Assembly (NCBI RefSeq): GCF_000424465.1
Contig: NZ_AUJY01000001.1
Coordinates: forward strand, 351,588-415,587
Length of the DNA: 64,000 bases
Reading direction: 5' to 3'
Source: Butyrivibrio hungatei NK4A153
GTDB taxonomy: Bacteria > Bacillota > Clostridia > Lachnospirales > Lachnospiraceae
Position numbers and translations under genes: made by a program. Shown here one piece after another: positions 17,515-26,364 of the stretch; the first letter of the stretch is position 1, and every line of letters begins with the position of its first letter. The notes beneath the pieces are model-generated. The model saw only the letters and a program-made list of their open reading frames with translations, made no database searches and was not told the DNA's origin.

Positions 17515-19803
17515 ATGAATATGAAAAAAGTCGAACTTTTGGCTCCCGCCGGGGGCTATGAAACAATGGTAGGCGCTTTCAATGCAGGTGCCGATGCCGT
17601 TTATCTTGGTGGCTCTAAATTCGGAGCAAGGGCGTATGCGGACAATTTTGATGAGGCCCAGGTTCTGGATGCTATTTCTTATGCCCATTTACACCATAAA
17701 AAAATTTATATGACAGTCAATACTCTCGTTAAAGAGCGAGAGTTTTCCGAAGTATATGACTTTATGCTTCCTTATGCCGAAAAGAATCTTGACGGTGTTA
17801 TCGTGCAGGATCTTGGTGTAATGAAGTTTTTGCGTGACGAATTTCCGAATGTGGAGGTTCATGCAAGCACGCAGCAGACCGTTACGGGAGTTTACGGAGC
17901 AAAGCTTTTAAAAGAGCTTGGATGTTGCAGAGTTGTTCCAGCAAGAGAGCTCAGCCTTTCTGAAATGAAGGCAATCCGCGAAAAGGCTGATATTGAAGTT
18001 GAAGCATTTATTCACGGAGCGATGTGCTATTGCTATTCGGGGGCCTGTCTTTTCAGCAGTATGGTTGGAACGAGAAGCGGTAACAGAGGCCGTTGTGCGC
18101 AGCCGTGCAGACTTCCTTATAAGACTGCCGGATCAAACGGAAAAGAGGAATATCCTATCAGCCTTAAGGACATGTGCACGATAGATCTGATTCCGGAACT
18201 TATTAGCGCCGGAATCGATTCTTTTAAGATAGAAGGACGTATGAAAAAGCCTGAGTATGCGGCAGGCGTAACTTCGCTTTACAGAAAATACATCGACTTG
18301 TACTATAAAGAGCCCGATAAGGAACACAGGGTATCCAAAGAGGATATGGATATTCTGAAGGCTCTTTATCTCAGAACGGGTATAAGCGACGGATATTATC
18401 ACAGGCATAACGGAAGAGAAATGGTAACCGTTTCATCGCCTGCGTATAACGGAACTTCTGAAGAAGTTTCCAAGATGATAAAAGAAAAATATCTCGGCTA
18501 CGAGAAGAAGATAAAGTGTGATATTTACTGTGATCTTACCGCGGGGAGCACTGCAAAGCTTACAATGCTTCTAAAGGATAACAGCGGAGTTGTCTGTGAG
18601 ATTACGGGAAAAGAAGTTCAGACGGCTTCTAACAGACCGATGGATGCGCAGAATATTGAAAAGCAGCTTAGAAAGCTCGGAAATACACCTTTTGAAGCGG
18701 ATGATGTTGTTGTTTCAATAGATGATAACGGGGCAGGATGCGGAATCTTTATCCCTGTGAGCGAGCTTAATGAGTACAGACGCAGTCTTTGCGATAAGAT
18801 GCTTGAGATACTCCTTGATTCGGGTGATGCCAAGGAAAAAGCATATGATCGAAGTGCGGATAAAAATATCGATAGTGCTGAATCGTCAGATAATCATCTG
18901 AAGGTACAAAAGAGAAAGGCGGATATACATGTGCTTGTCAGTAGTAAAGAGCAGCTTGGCGTTGCACTCGGATATCTTGCAGGAGATTCGCACAAAAAGA
19001 AAATCGAAAGAATTTATGTTGATTCAAAACTTCTTCTCGGAGAAGAAAAAGACAGTGTTTTAAAAGATTTAAAGATCGCCGCAGATGCAGGCACAGAGGT
19101 GATCGCGGCTCTTCCTTATGTCACAAGAGAAGAGAAGATTGACGGAACACTTGATATTATAACGCTCATAAATATCTGCAAGGCAGGTAATCTGTGCGGT
19201 TTGCTTGTAAGAAACCTTGAGCAATTGGGATATTTGAGAGATAATAATTATCTTGGGAAAGTAATCTGCGATTACGGAGTTTATGTATGGAATGTTGAGA
19301 GTTTTAAGCTCCTTTCTGAGTGTACGAAGGGAGATTTCAGTGTTGATGAGATTTCTGTTCCATACGAACTTACTATTCATGAGGCAAAAGATGTTACAGT
19401 AGCGGTTAAGTCTATTTGTGATGTTCCTGTTACGTATAATATCTACGGACATGTTCCCATGATGATAAGCGCCGGCTGTGTAAAGAAGACTACAGATAGA
19501 TGCAGCGGCAAGAACGGAAGCGTACATAGCGAGAAAATGCATATGATCGACAGGATGGGAAATGACATGACAGTTACGACTGATTGCAGGAACTGCTACA
19601 ATGTCATATGGAATACGGATCCGACAGTTCTTTTGGGCAAAATGAAGACTATTGATGATATAGGCATCTTCGATCATTACAGGATTGACTTTACGATTGA
19701 ATCCGGAAATGATACGAGGGATGTTCTTGAAAGTTTTATCAATGATAAAGCTTTTGAAAAAAAGAACTATACCACGGGTCACTATAAACGCGGAGTGGAA
19801 TGA
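17515..19803 (+). CDS. Peptidase U32 family protein (RlhA/TrhP-like RNA hydroxylation family)
   Basis: Large 762-residue member of the U32 family, whose bacterial members RlhA and TrhP act in prephenate-dependent hydroxylation of 23S rRNA or tRNA rather than as proven proteases. The N-terminal TIM-barrel half begins KKVELLAPAGGYETM. It carries the family signature EAFIHGAMCYCYSGACLFS (about 163-181), followed by GNRGRCAQPCR with cysteines for an Fe-S cluster. The middle and C-terminal parts include a DUF3656-like domain and a second partial barrel with further cysteines. The start at 17515 (MNMKKVELL) is preferred; 17485 would add an extra segment inside a hairpin, and 17521 is also possible. 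Confidence 0.85.
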   Translation: MNMKKVELLAPAGGYETMVGAFNAGADAVYLGGSKFGARAYADNFDEAQVLDAISYAHLHHKKIYMTVNTLVKEREFSEVYDFMLPYAEKNLDGVIVQDLGVMKFLRDEFPNVEVHASTQQTVTGVYGAKLLKELGCCRVVPARELSLSEMKAIREKADIEVEAFIHGAMCYCYSGACLFSSMVGTRSGNRGRCAQPCRLPYKTAGSNGKEEYPISLKDMCTIDLIPELISAGIDSFKIEGRMKKPEYAAGVTSLYRKYIDLYYKEPDKEHRVSKEDMDILKALYLRTGISDGYYHRHNGREMVTVSSPAYNGTSEEVSKMIKEKYLGYEKKIKCDIYCDLTAGSTAKLTMLLKDNSGVVCEITGKEVQTASNRPMDAQNIEKQLRKLGNTPFEADDVVVSIDDNGAGCGIFIPVSELNEYRRSLCDKMLEILLDSGDAKEKAYDRSADKNIDSAESSDNHLKVQKRKADIHVLVSSKEQLGVALGYLAGDSHKKKIERIYVDSKLLLGEEKDSVLKDLKIAADAGTEVIAALPYVTREEKIDGTLDIITLINICKAGNLCGLLVRNLEQLGYLRDNNYLGKVICDYGVYVWNVESFKLLSECTKGDFSVDEISVPYELTIHEAKDVTVAVKSICDVPVTYNIYGHVPMMISAGCVKKTTDRCSGKNGSVHSEKMHMIDRMGNDMTVTTDCRNCYNVIWNTDPTVLLGKMKTIDDIGIFDHYRIDFTIESGNDTRDVLESFINDKAFEKKNYTTGHYKRGVE

Positions 19804-19807
19804 TTTA

Positions 19808-21202
19808 ATGAAACTTTTTGTTACGGAGATAGCTAAATATTTGATAGCTCTTTTACTTCTTTTTTATACCGCCGATTCCTTCGGCGCGCTTGCAAAACCG
19901 TATGAGAGCGACAGGAAGTTTATATATACCAGGCAGATAGGCTGTATGTTCGGAGTTCAGATAACCTGCTTTATACAGATATTGGCAAGAACGGGAAAAG
20001 TATCCTATCTTTTGTTCTTTCTGTTTCAGATAGTTATATTTGCTTCGGTGATCATGCTTTTTTATATTATTTATCCGGACGCAAACAAGCTTGTTATCAA
20101 TAATATGTGTATGCTTTTGATGATCGGAATCATCATGCTTACAAGGCTTTCTTATGAGAAAGCGATAAAGCAGTTTGTTGTTGTTGCGGCATCTATAGTG
20201 TTAGGCTTCTTTATTCCGGAACTGATTTTCAGATTAAATGTCATAAAGCGCTACGCATGGGTATTTGCGGCAATAGGCGTTACGATGATCGGTATAGTTC
20301 TGGTTCTCGGAACCGCAACAAACGGATCTAAGATCACATATACGATTGCGGGAATAACCTTCCAGCCTTCGGAATTTACGAAGATTATTTATCTGCTCTT
20401 TTTGGCGGGAGCGTTATTTAGGGCAAAAGAACTGACGGATCTGATCAAGATCGCGGGGGTTGCAGGAGTCCATGTAATTATCCTTGTGCTGTCAAAAGAT
20501 CTTGGAAGTGCGCTTTTGTTCTTTATTGTTTTTCTTGCACTTATATATATTGCGACGAATAATATCGGATATCTTATTCTGGGACTTGGATTCGGGTCGG
20601 TGGCGAGCGTTATTGCTTACGGACTCTTTTCACATATACAGGTGAGAGTTAAGGCATGGCTCGATCCGTTCGGAAATATTGAAAGTGCCGGATACCAGCT
20701 GGCACAGTCACTTTTCGGAATAAGCAGCGGCGGTGCTTTCGGACTTGGACTATACGGAGGAGCGCCACAGTCGATTCCTTTCGTTGAGCAGGATTTCATT
20801 TTCTCGGCAATCGCGGAGGAATTCGGAATCGTATTTGCGGTTATAATGACACTTATATGCCTGAGTACATTTATGCATATCATGTACGAAGGTTACATGA
20901 TGCACGACAAGTATTACAGACTTTTGTCATGCGGAATAGGCGTGTCATACATTTTTCAGACGTTTTTAACTATAGGAGGAGGCTCCAGATTCATTCCTCT
21001 TACGGGTGTAACACTTCCTCTTGTAAGTTACGGCGGATCGTCCGTAATGGTTACGGTTATCATGGTGATGATATTTGAGGGGATTTGTCTTGTGCGGAAT
21101 TTCGAGGAAGCGGAAGACTACATGAGACACGACAGATCAAGAGGAAACAAGAGGGATTATTATTACGATGAGAGAAACGAGAGATACGAAGAGGACTACT
21201 AG
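19808..21202 (+). CDS. SEDS-family peptidoglycan glycosyltransferase (FtsW/RodA/SpoVE)
   Basis: Polytopic membrane glycosyltransferase that polymerises lipid II together with a class B PBP. It has 464 residues and about 10 TM helices. The family signature near the C-terminus is clear: RFIPLTGVTLPLVSYGGSS (about 397-415). The extracytoplasmic loop with SKDLGSALLFFIVFLALIYI (about 227-246) contains the catalytic-site Asp region. The last 40 residues are a charged tail (RHDRSRGNKRDYYYDERNER). The start ATG lies 5 nt after the U32 stop. The gene overlaps the PBP gene by 35 bp, so a dedicated SEDS-PBP pair is inferred. FtsW or RodA identity cannot be decided. Confidence 0.92.
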   Translation: MKLFVTEIAKYLIALLLLFYTADSFGALAKPYESDRKFIYTRQIGCMFGVQITCFIQILARTGKVSYLLFFLFQIVIFASVIMLFYIIYPDANKLVINNMCMLLMIGIIMLTRLSYEKAIKQFVVVAASIVLGFFIPELIFRLNVIKRYAWVFAAIGVTMIGIVLVLGTATNGSKITYTIAGITFQPSEFTKIIYLLFLAGALFRAKELTDLIKIAGVAGVHVIILVLSKDLGSALLFFIVFLALIYIATNNIGYLILGLGFGSVASVIAYGLFSHIQVRVKAWLDPFGNIESAGYQLAQSLFGISSGGAFGLGLYGGAPQSIPFVEQDFIFSAIAEEFGIVFAVIMTLICLSTFMHIMYEGYMMHDKYYRLLSCGIGVSYIFQTFLTIGGGSRFIPLTGVTLPLVSYGGSSVMVTVIMVMIFEGICLVRNFEEAEDYMRHDRSRGNKRDYYYDERNERYEEDY

Positions 21203-22631
21203 AGATACAAGGGCGTCGCAACCGACTTCGATAATTGTACTTTCATTTATCTATTTGGCGTTGTTCGTGTCAATGCTTGTATTTATCGCGTATTCCGCTA
21301 CTGTAAATAAACAGAAATACATGAATAACAACTTTAATACCAGACAGAAGATACTGACTGCCCAGAATACACGAGGCAAGATCTTATCAAGAGACGGTGA
21401 TGTTCTTGCGTCCACCAAAACGGACAAAAAAGGCAAGGAAGTAAGAGAGTACCCTTACGGAAAAGACTTTGCGCATGTTGTGGGGTATTCATCACACGGA
21501 AAAGCCGGTGTTGAGCTTATTTCCAATTATTATCTGATAAATTCGGGGATAGATCTTTCTCAAAAGGCAATATATGATGCCAAAAAGAAGAAGTTTCCCG
21601 GAAACGATGTTACGACGACTCTTTCTGTTGAGCTTCAGCAAATCTGCAGTGATGCAATTCCTTCACCTAGAAAGGGTGCGATAGTTGTATCGGATCCAAG
21701 GACCGGTGAGATACTTGCAATGGTATCAAAGCCTGACTTTGATCCAAATAACATTCAGGATGATTGGAAGAGTTATCTTGAAGACGATTCAGGCGATGCA
21801 ACTTTAGTAAACAGGGCAACTCAGGGTCTTTACCCTCCGGGTTCCACTTTTAAGATTGTTACTTCGCTTGCATATTTAAGGGACCATCCCAAGGATTACA
21901 ATGATTATATGTTTACCTGTAAAGGCAGGGTTTCCGAGGGAGAGAACACGATATCGTGTTACCACGGAGAAAAGCACGGAAAGCTTGACCTTTATACGTC
22001 TTTTGCAAAATCATGTAATTCTTCGTATGCGAATATAGGAGTTAATTATATCGATCAGCATACGTTTAATGATGTTCTTAAAAGTCTTATGTTTAATGAT
22101 AAGCTTCCTCTTGACCTTACATATTCAAGAAGTAAAGCGAGGTATAAGGACGGAATGTCAAAGGGAGATGTTATGCAGCTTGCGATAGGTCAGGGTGCTA
22201 CAACGGTTACTCCCATGCATATGAACATGATAACTTCTGCAATCGCTAACAAAGGAATTCTTATGAAGCCTTATCTTGTCAAAGAGGTCAGAACTGCCGA
22301 CGGCAAGGTTTTGGAGTCTTATGACGGCGAAGAAGTTAAGAGAATGATGAGCGAAGAAGAGACGGAAATTCTTACAGAGATGATGACACAGGTTGTTGAG
22401 AAGGGAACTGCGAGCAAATTAAAAGGCCTTTCCTACACTGCGGCAGGAAAGACCGGTTCTGCTGAATTTAATTCATCAAGTTCTGATTCGCATGCTTGGT
22501 TTACGGGATTTGCGCCTGCCGAGAATCCCCGGATATGTGTTACCGTCATTGTTGAGGATGCGGGAAGCGGCGGAAGCTTTGCCGTACCTATCGCTAAAAA
22601 GATCTTTGATGCATATTTCAAATTAAGATGA
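21168..22631 (+). CDS. Class B penicillin-binding protein (PbpA-like transpeptidase)
   Basis: D,D-transpeptidase that crosslinks peptidoglycan with the adjacent SEDS enzyme. The 487 residues have an N-terminal TM helix (about 24-46), a short dimerisation-type region beginning TRGKILSRDGDVLAST, and a transpeptidase domain. SxxK is in GSTFKIV (about 225-231), SxN in SCNSS (about 281-285) and KTG in AGKTGSAEF (about 425-433). It resembles the short PbpA type, without PASTA domains. The start lies inside the ftsW-like gene in another frame, with GAGGG 12 nt upstream. The tail converges on a minus-strand HD-GYP gene with a 7-bp gap. Confidence 0.92.
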   Translation: MRETRDTKRTTRDTRASQPTSIIVLSFIYLALFVSMLVFIAYSATVNKQKYMNNNFNTRQKILTAQNTRGKILSRDGDVLASTKTDKKGKEVREYPYGKDFAHVVGYSSHGKAGVELISNYYLINSGIDLSQKAIYDAKKKKFPGNDVTTTLSVELQQICSDAIPSPRKGAIVVSDPRTGEILAMVSKPDFDPNNIQDDWKSYLEDDSGDATLVNRATQGLYPPGSTFKIVTSLAYLRDHPKDYNDYMFTCKGRVSEGENTISCYHGEKHGKLDLYTSFAKSCNSSYANIGVNYIDQHTFNDVLKSLMFNDKLPLDLTYSRSKARYKDGMSKGDVMQLAIGQGATTVTPMHMNMITSAIANKGILMKPYLVKEVRTADGKVLESYDGEEVKRMMSEEETEILTEMMTQVVEKGTASKLKGLSYTAAGKTGSAEFNSSSSDSHAWFTGFAPAENPRICVTVIVEDAGSGGSFAVPIAKKIFDAYFKLR

Positions 22632-22638
22632 TAATTCA

Positions 22639-23706
22639 TCAATAAACTTCTTCAATTGCAAATCTGTAATCCATCGAAAGATCGAGTGGAGCATTATTTT
22701 CATTTAAAAGTATTATGGGATGGGAGAGCGCGTGTTCATTTATACGGATCACGGTTCCTCTCTTCCCATTATTTAATTTAATGCTAAATCCAAGCTGAGA
22801 ATTTGCAATGCGCAAAAGAATCGCGTTGAGTGCTTCGTAGTCGAATTTATGAAAACCTTGCGCTTCGTAGTTTGCAATAATCTGAAATGCATTTAATTTT
22901 CTTCTGTAATTTCTTTTTGAAGTCATCGCAACATATGAATCGACGATTGCGATGTACTTGGCAAATCTGTCGATACTGTCACTGTGGAGACCTGCAGGGT
23001 AGCCTGTTCCGTCACATCTTTCGTGATGTTGCATTGCAGCGTTCAAAACATGTTCATTAAAATCCCCCATATTTTTAAGGAAATCATATCCGATAACGGT
23101 GTGCTGGATGATTATCATATATTCTTCCCTTGTAAGACGCTGCGGTTTTGTCAGAATCTGAGTGGGAATACTGAATTTACCTATGTCATAAACAAATGCG
23201 CACTGAATAAAAAGCAGCTGATCTTCGGCGGAAAGGTCTATAAAAGATCCGAAAACGCCCGCAATAAGAGCTGATTTTAAACAGTGATGAAGAATCATAT
23301 CCTCATCATTCGCAGGTGTCAGATTATAAAGATATTCAAGGAGTTGCTCACCGCTTGCAACAGAAGAGATGACCGAATTGTAAACATCTATGAGCTGCTG
23401 CATGATGATAGGCTGATGAGATGTGATCGCCCCCATCACATATCCCTTGAATACAGGAAAATAAACATTATATATTGATTCAAATTTTTTAAAACCTTCT
23501 GAAATACGAACTTTATCATTGTGCGTTGTAGCAAAGTCGGCTTCTTCTTTTATCGGTACAGCCATAATGGACTGTCTGGTGAGCCTTTCGATGATCGTTG
23601 CATCTATCTTCGTGTTTGCGGCAACAATTATCTCATTCCTATAATTCAAAATATTTTCTGCGGCTACCATACCGGGTTTTAATTCCATCCTGGCAACGTA
23701 CTTCAT
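22639..23706 (-). CDS. HD-GYP domain protein with altered HD motif (Y-D for H-D)
   Basis: 355-residue cytoplasmic protein of the c-di-GMP phosphodiesterase class. The N-terminal DUF3391-like region (about 1-100, MKYVARMELKPGMVAAENIL) is followed by the HD-GYP domain. QHHERCDGTGYPAGL retains the HH and GYP motifs, and HHCLKSALIAG supplies the first helix. The central metal motif, however, reads FVYDIGKF: the His of HD is Tyr, with the codon TAT at 23188-23190 on the complement. Catalysis may be reduced or lost, leaving a binding or sensory role. It has a good ribosome site inside a small hairpin and a strong promoter. A second, intact HD-GYP gene is at 37.7 kb. Confidence 0.88.
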   Translation of the reverse strand: MKYVARMELKPGMVAAENILNYRNEIIVAANTKIDATIIERLTRQSIMAVPIKEEADFATTHNDKVRISEGFKKFESIYNVYFPVFKGYVMGAITSHQPIIMQQLIDVYNSVISSVASGEQLLEYLYNLTPANDEDMILHHCLKSALIAGVFGSFIDLSAEDQLLFIQCAFVYDIGKFSIPTQILTKPQRLTREEYMIIIQHTVIGYDFLKNMGDFNEHVLNAAMQHHERCDGTGYPAGLHSDSIDRFAKYIAIVDSYVAMTSKRNYRRKLNAFQIIANYEAQGFHKFDYEALNAILLRIANSQLGFSIKLNNGKRGTVIRINEHALSHPIILLNENNAPLDLSMDYRFAIEEVY

Positions 23707-23710
23707 TTTA

Positions 23711-23725
23711 GTGACCTCCCGTCAC
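23711..23725 (-). promoter_or_regulatory. Hairpin presenting the ribosome binding site of the HD-GYP gene
   Basis: Read on the minus strand, GTGAC-GGGAG-GTCAC is a perfect 5-bp stem whose loop and 3' arm contain the ribosome binding site GGGAGGT, ending 5 nt before the ATG. A second small hairpin (CACAGGAATGTG) lies just upstream. Translation control is possible; formation in vivo is inference. Confidence 0.4.
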
Positions 23726-23796
23726 ACATTCCTGTGCATAATTCCATAAACGCCGCCCTTATGATAAAATAATAAGGATTTATAGCGCTTAATAAT

Positions 23797-23825
23797 AATA
23801 TACTTTTTCATGTTATTAAGGTCAA
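23797..23825 (-). promoter_or_regulatory. Promoter of the HD-GYP gene
   Basis: On the minus strand, TTGACC (23825-23820), a 17-bp spacer and TATATT (23802-23797) make a near-consensus sigma-A promoter, giving a leader of about 85 nt before the start codon. Confidence 0.65.
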
Positions 23826-23854
23826 TTTATTTATCTTAGGGAGCTATGATATTT

Positions 23855-24181
23855 ATGATAAAAAATGGATTCTGTAAATTTTATAAGAATCTGTATTGGG
23901 ATGATACCATTAAAAACAGAAATTTAGTTAAGTGGCGTCTGTGCCATAACAGAAAGCAACTCACGATTTTCTGCGTTGTGAGAGCTACTAACGGGATCGA
24001 TCAGCTTGAGATTATTCACAATGCTTTTTTATCTCAGGACTATTACAGAAAACATCCGGTGTACATCTACGGTATCGCATCAGGTTATACGGAGGCACTC
24101 GATATTGTTATAAGAATTTCGGATGAAGCGCAGAAAGTGGGGAAGCCCGGGAATCTTTTGGATTATCTGGACAAAAAATAA
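23855..24181 (+). CDS. Hypothetical protein, 108 aa
   Basis: Small basic protein I do not recognise. It has an aromatic N-terminus (FCKFYKNLYWDDTIKNRNLV), a beta-rich core (LTIFCVVRATNGIDQLEIIH) and a helical C-terminus (EALDIVIRISDEAQKVG). It has no TM helix or signal peptide. GGGAG at 23839-23843 supports the ATG at 23855; the ATG at 23846 is only 2 nt from it. It sits 17 bp before the DUF2953 gene and is probably co-transcribed with the DUF2953-gerW group. Good codon use and spacing argue that it is real. Confidence 0.6.
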   Translation: MIKNGFCKFYKNLYWDDTIKNRNLVKWRLCHNRKQLTIFCVVRATNGIDQLEIIHNAFLSQDYYRKHPVYIYGIASGYTEALDIVIRISDEAQKVGKPGNLLDYLDKK

Positions 24182-24198
24182 ATTAAACGGAGAAGTTT

Positions 24199-25176
24199 AT
24201 GTTGGCGGTTTTTTTATCGGTATTGAAAGTGGTCGGCATCGTGTTGCTTGTGCTGCTTCTTATAGCTGTATTGCTGGTTCTGTTGGTTCTTTTTGTGCCT
24301 GTCAGATACAGAATAAAGGGGAATTATCCAAAGAGTATCTTTGAGGAAGGGCAGGGATTTGATAAGGATAAAGCGTATTTGTCCGTGAATTTTTCCTGGC
24401 TTTTGCATGTGCTGTCGGGAAAGTTCCTGTATCCCCAAAGGCCCGAGTTTGTCATAAGGATATTCGGGATAAAGTTTTTTCCGCGAAAAGAAAAGCCGGA
24501 AAAGATAAAAGAGAAGAAAAATAAAGATAAAGAAAATAAGAATGAAGAGAAGATTATTTTTAAAGAGAATTTTGTTAATAAAAAAGAGAACTTTAATGAC
24601 GAAAATACATCTTTAGGTGAACATATCGAAAACAATGTTTCGGAATTTTATCAAGAAGATAATGAAATAACAGAAGAAAATATCGAAGATGACGATAAAG
24701 ACACTTTTTTCGACAAACTGAAAAAAGTCGCGGAAACGGCTTTGGAGCTGATAAAAAAGCCAAAACATGTGTTTAAAAAAAATCGATATACAATATCTAG
24801 AGTTTGTGATAAGATAAGAATGATAAAAAATACTCTGGAAAATGATATTTTCAAGAGAGCTTACAGTCTTGTTAAGGAAAAGCTTGCGCGACTTTTAAAA
24901 ATGATTCTTCCCGACAAGAGCAGTATTGAACTGTATCTGGGAATGGGGGATCCCGCTACTGAGGCGGAACTTATGTCTGTTTACGGAATTTTGTATCCTG
25001 TTTTATATGACAAGCTTAAGTTTACACCCGATTTTGAGAACAGGGCACTCGGTGCGGATCTGGATCTAAAGGGGCATATAACTGTTTTTACGGTTATATA
25101 TTGTGTCGCTGTTTGCTATTTCAACAAGGATGTAAAAAAAATAATAAACAGATTCAAGAAGATAATGAATTCATAA
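24199..25176 (+). CDS. DUF2953 membrane protein (YtfI-like)
   Basis: 325-residue protein with an N-terminal hydrophobic double-length segment (about 2-37, rich in Leu/Val) followed by VPVRYRIKG, the entry of DUF2953. A strongly Lys/Glu-rich low-complexity insert (about 95-165) precedes the C-terminal conserved part (SSIELYLGMGDPATEAELMS, about 240-259). In Bacillus the homologue ytfI is adjacent to the sporulation gene ytfJ, and the same order is seen here with gerW next. The exact function is unknown; a role around spore or envelope biology is inferred from context. The insert makes it longer than the roughly 220-residue family norm. Confidence 0.75.
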   Translation: MLAVFLSVLKVVGIVLLVLLLIAVLLVLLVLFVPVRYRIKGNYPKSIFEEGQGFDKDKAYLSVNFSWLLHVLSGKFLYPQRPEFVIRIFGIKFFPRKEKPEKIKEKKNKDKENKNEEKIIFKENFVNKKENFNDENTSLGEHIENNVSEFYQEDNEITEENIEDDDKDTFFDKLKKVAETALELIKKPKHVFKKNRYTISRVCDKIRMIKNTLENDIFKRAYSLVKEKLARLLKMILPDKSSIELYLGMGDPATEAELMSVYGILYPVLYDKLKFTPDFENRALGADLDLKGHITVFTVIYCVAVCYFNKDVKKIINRFKKIMNS

Positions 25177-25204
25177 GGCAATTCTTTATCACCCGGAGGA
25201 GTAA

Positions 25205-25606
25205 ATGGGAGACAATAATTTTGGCAGCGTGGTTGACTCGCTGCTTAAAGGTATGAATTCAATTCTTGCGACAAAAACTGTCGTGGGAGAGGCAACTAAG
25301 GTTGATGACACAGTGATCTTACCACTTGTCGACGTATCTTTCGGTGTTGGAGCAGGCTCCAGCGATGCGGACAAGAAGAACGGTGGAGCAGGCGGATTTT
25401 GTGCAAAGATGTCGCCAAGTGCCGTATTGGTGATCAAGGATGGATCTACTAAACTAGTTAATATCAAGAACCAAGATGCTGTAACAAAGGTTCTGGATCT
25501 CGTGCCCGATATTGTGGATCGTTTTTCCAAAAAAGAAGAGAACATGATGGATGATAACGCGGCAGTAGACATTGCTTTTCCCGAGAACAAGAATAAGGGA
25601 GAGTAA
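25205..25606 (+). CDS. GerW/YtfJ family sporulation protein
   Basis: 133-residue protein of the YtfJ/GerW family, required in Bacillus for normal germination of spores with particular nutrients. Visible family features are the N-terminal VDSLLKGMNSILATKTVVGE, the ILPLVDVSFGVGAGSS strand and Gly-rich turn (about 38-53), GGAGGFCAKMSPSAVLVI (about 60-77) and a charged tail. It is preceded by CCGGAGGAGTAA and sits directly after the DUF2953 gene. Many Lachnospiraceae keep this gene even when spores are not seen, so it does not by itself prove sporulation. Confidence 0.85.
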   Translation: MGDNNFGSVVDSLLKGMNSILATKTVVGEATKVDDTVILPLVDVSFGVGAGSSDADKKNGGAGGFCAKMSPSAVLVIKDGSTKLVNIKNQDAVTKVLDLVPDIVDRFSKKEENMMDDNAAVDIAFPENKNKGE

Positions 25607-25628
25607 GTCTTAGGCTAGGGGGGTCCTA

Positions 25629-26165
25629 ATGGAAAAAAAGAGAGACATTGAAGACATTATTCTTAACGGGACAAAGGACGAACTTTCGGAACTCAGACTT
25701 TGGCTTTTCAAAGAAAGCGTAAGACTCGAGAATCAGGAGAGCTCACTTTCTGACCGTTACGCACGACTTGAAGCCGATGAGCTTTCATTCAAGAACAGAG
25801 TCGATGCGGCAGAGAGAAAGTTGGAAACTGCTACAAAGCGCCTTGATAACGATCAGGCACTGTTTGAGCAGAGACTCAAAATTCTTAATAATGGCTTTGA
25901 TCAGCTTAACAGCGACAAGAAAAAGCTGCAGAGTGAGTTTGTAAGACTCGAGAGGGAGAGAACTTACCAGCGTGAAATTGAGTATGATGCGGTTGATTGT
26001 CTGTTTAGAGGAGTCAATAGCGCACTTGCTCTTAAAAAGAGATACAAAGACCTGATGAAAATGTTTCATCCTGACAATATAAGCGGAGACCAGGATATGG
26101 TCCAGCTTATCAATCAGGAGTACAGTGAATTGTGCAGACGTTATGATGTTAGCATGATTAACTAA
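25629..26165 (+). CDS. Coiled-coil protein with C-terminal J-like domain
   Basis: 178-residue cytoplasmic protein. Residues about 15-120 form an almost unbroken charged coiled coil (LEADELSFKNRVDAAERKLE and similar). The C-terminal 50 residues read as the core of a J-domain: LKKRYKDLMKMFHPDNISGD, with the HPD tripeptide that stimulates Hsp70 ATPase, followed by LINQEYSELCRRYD. No zinc-finger or client domains of classical DnaJ are present, so it would be a class C co-chaperone. The ribosome site is GGGGGG, 6 nt before the ATG. It sits after gerW and ahead of a strong terminator. Function unknown. Confidence 0.7.
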   Translation: MEKKRDIEDIILNGTKDELSELRLWLFKESVRLENQESSLSDRYARLEADELSFKNRVDAAERKLETATKRLDNDQALFEQRLKILNNGFDQLNSDKKKLQSEFVRLERERTYQREIEYDAVDCLFRGVNSALALKKRYKDLMKMFHPDNISGDQDMVQLINQEYSELCRRYDVSMIN

Positions 26166-26220
26166 ATATAGTCTTCATAAAATCTTAAGTTGTTTGTTAT
26201 CACAATATATGATAATGTAA

Positions 26221-26264
26221 ACAAGTCATTGTTCAGTCTGTGAACAATGGCTTGTATATGTTTT
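26221..26264 (+). terminator. Strong terminator before recA
   Basis: A 15-bp stem pairs ACAAGTCATTGTTCA (26221-26235) with TGAACAATGGCTTGT (26241-26255), with one G-U pair and a 5-nt loop. ATATGTTTT follows. It separates the gerW group from recA. Confidence 0.85.
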
Positions 26265-26364
26265 CGGGGATATTTTGTTCCGTCATGTATTTGTGCCGGA
26301 CAAAAGCTTATATGATGGCATTTTCGCCATAGATTCCAAAATAAAAAATTATAAAATTAAATTA

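Noticed and set aside
17485-17520. Upstream start of the U32 gene (MGLSLGTAFYMNMKK...)
   Set aside because: It would encode the terminator-like hairpin and extends beyond the conserved KKVELLAPAGG family start. AAAGGTGA gives it a possible ribosome site, so it is not fully excluded.
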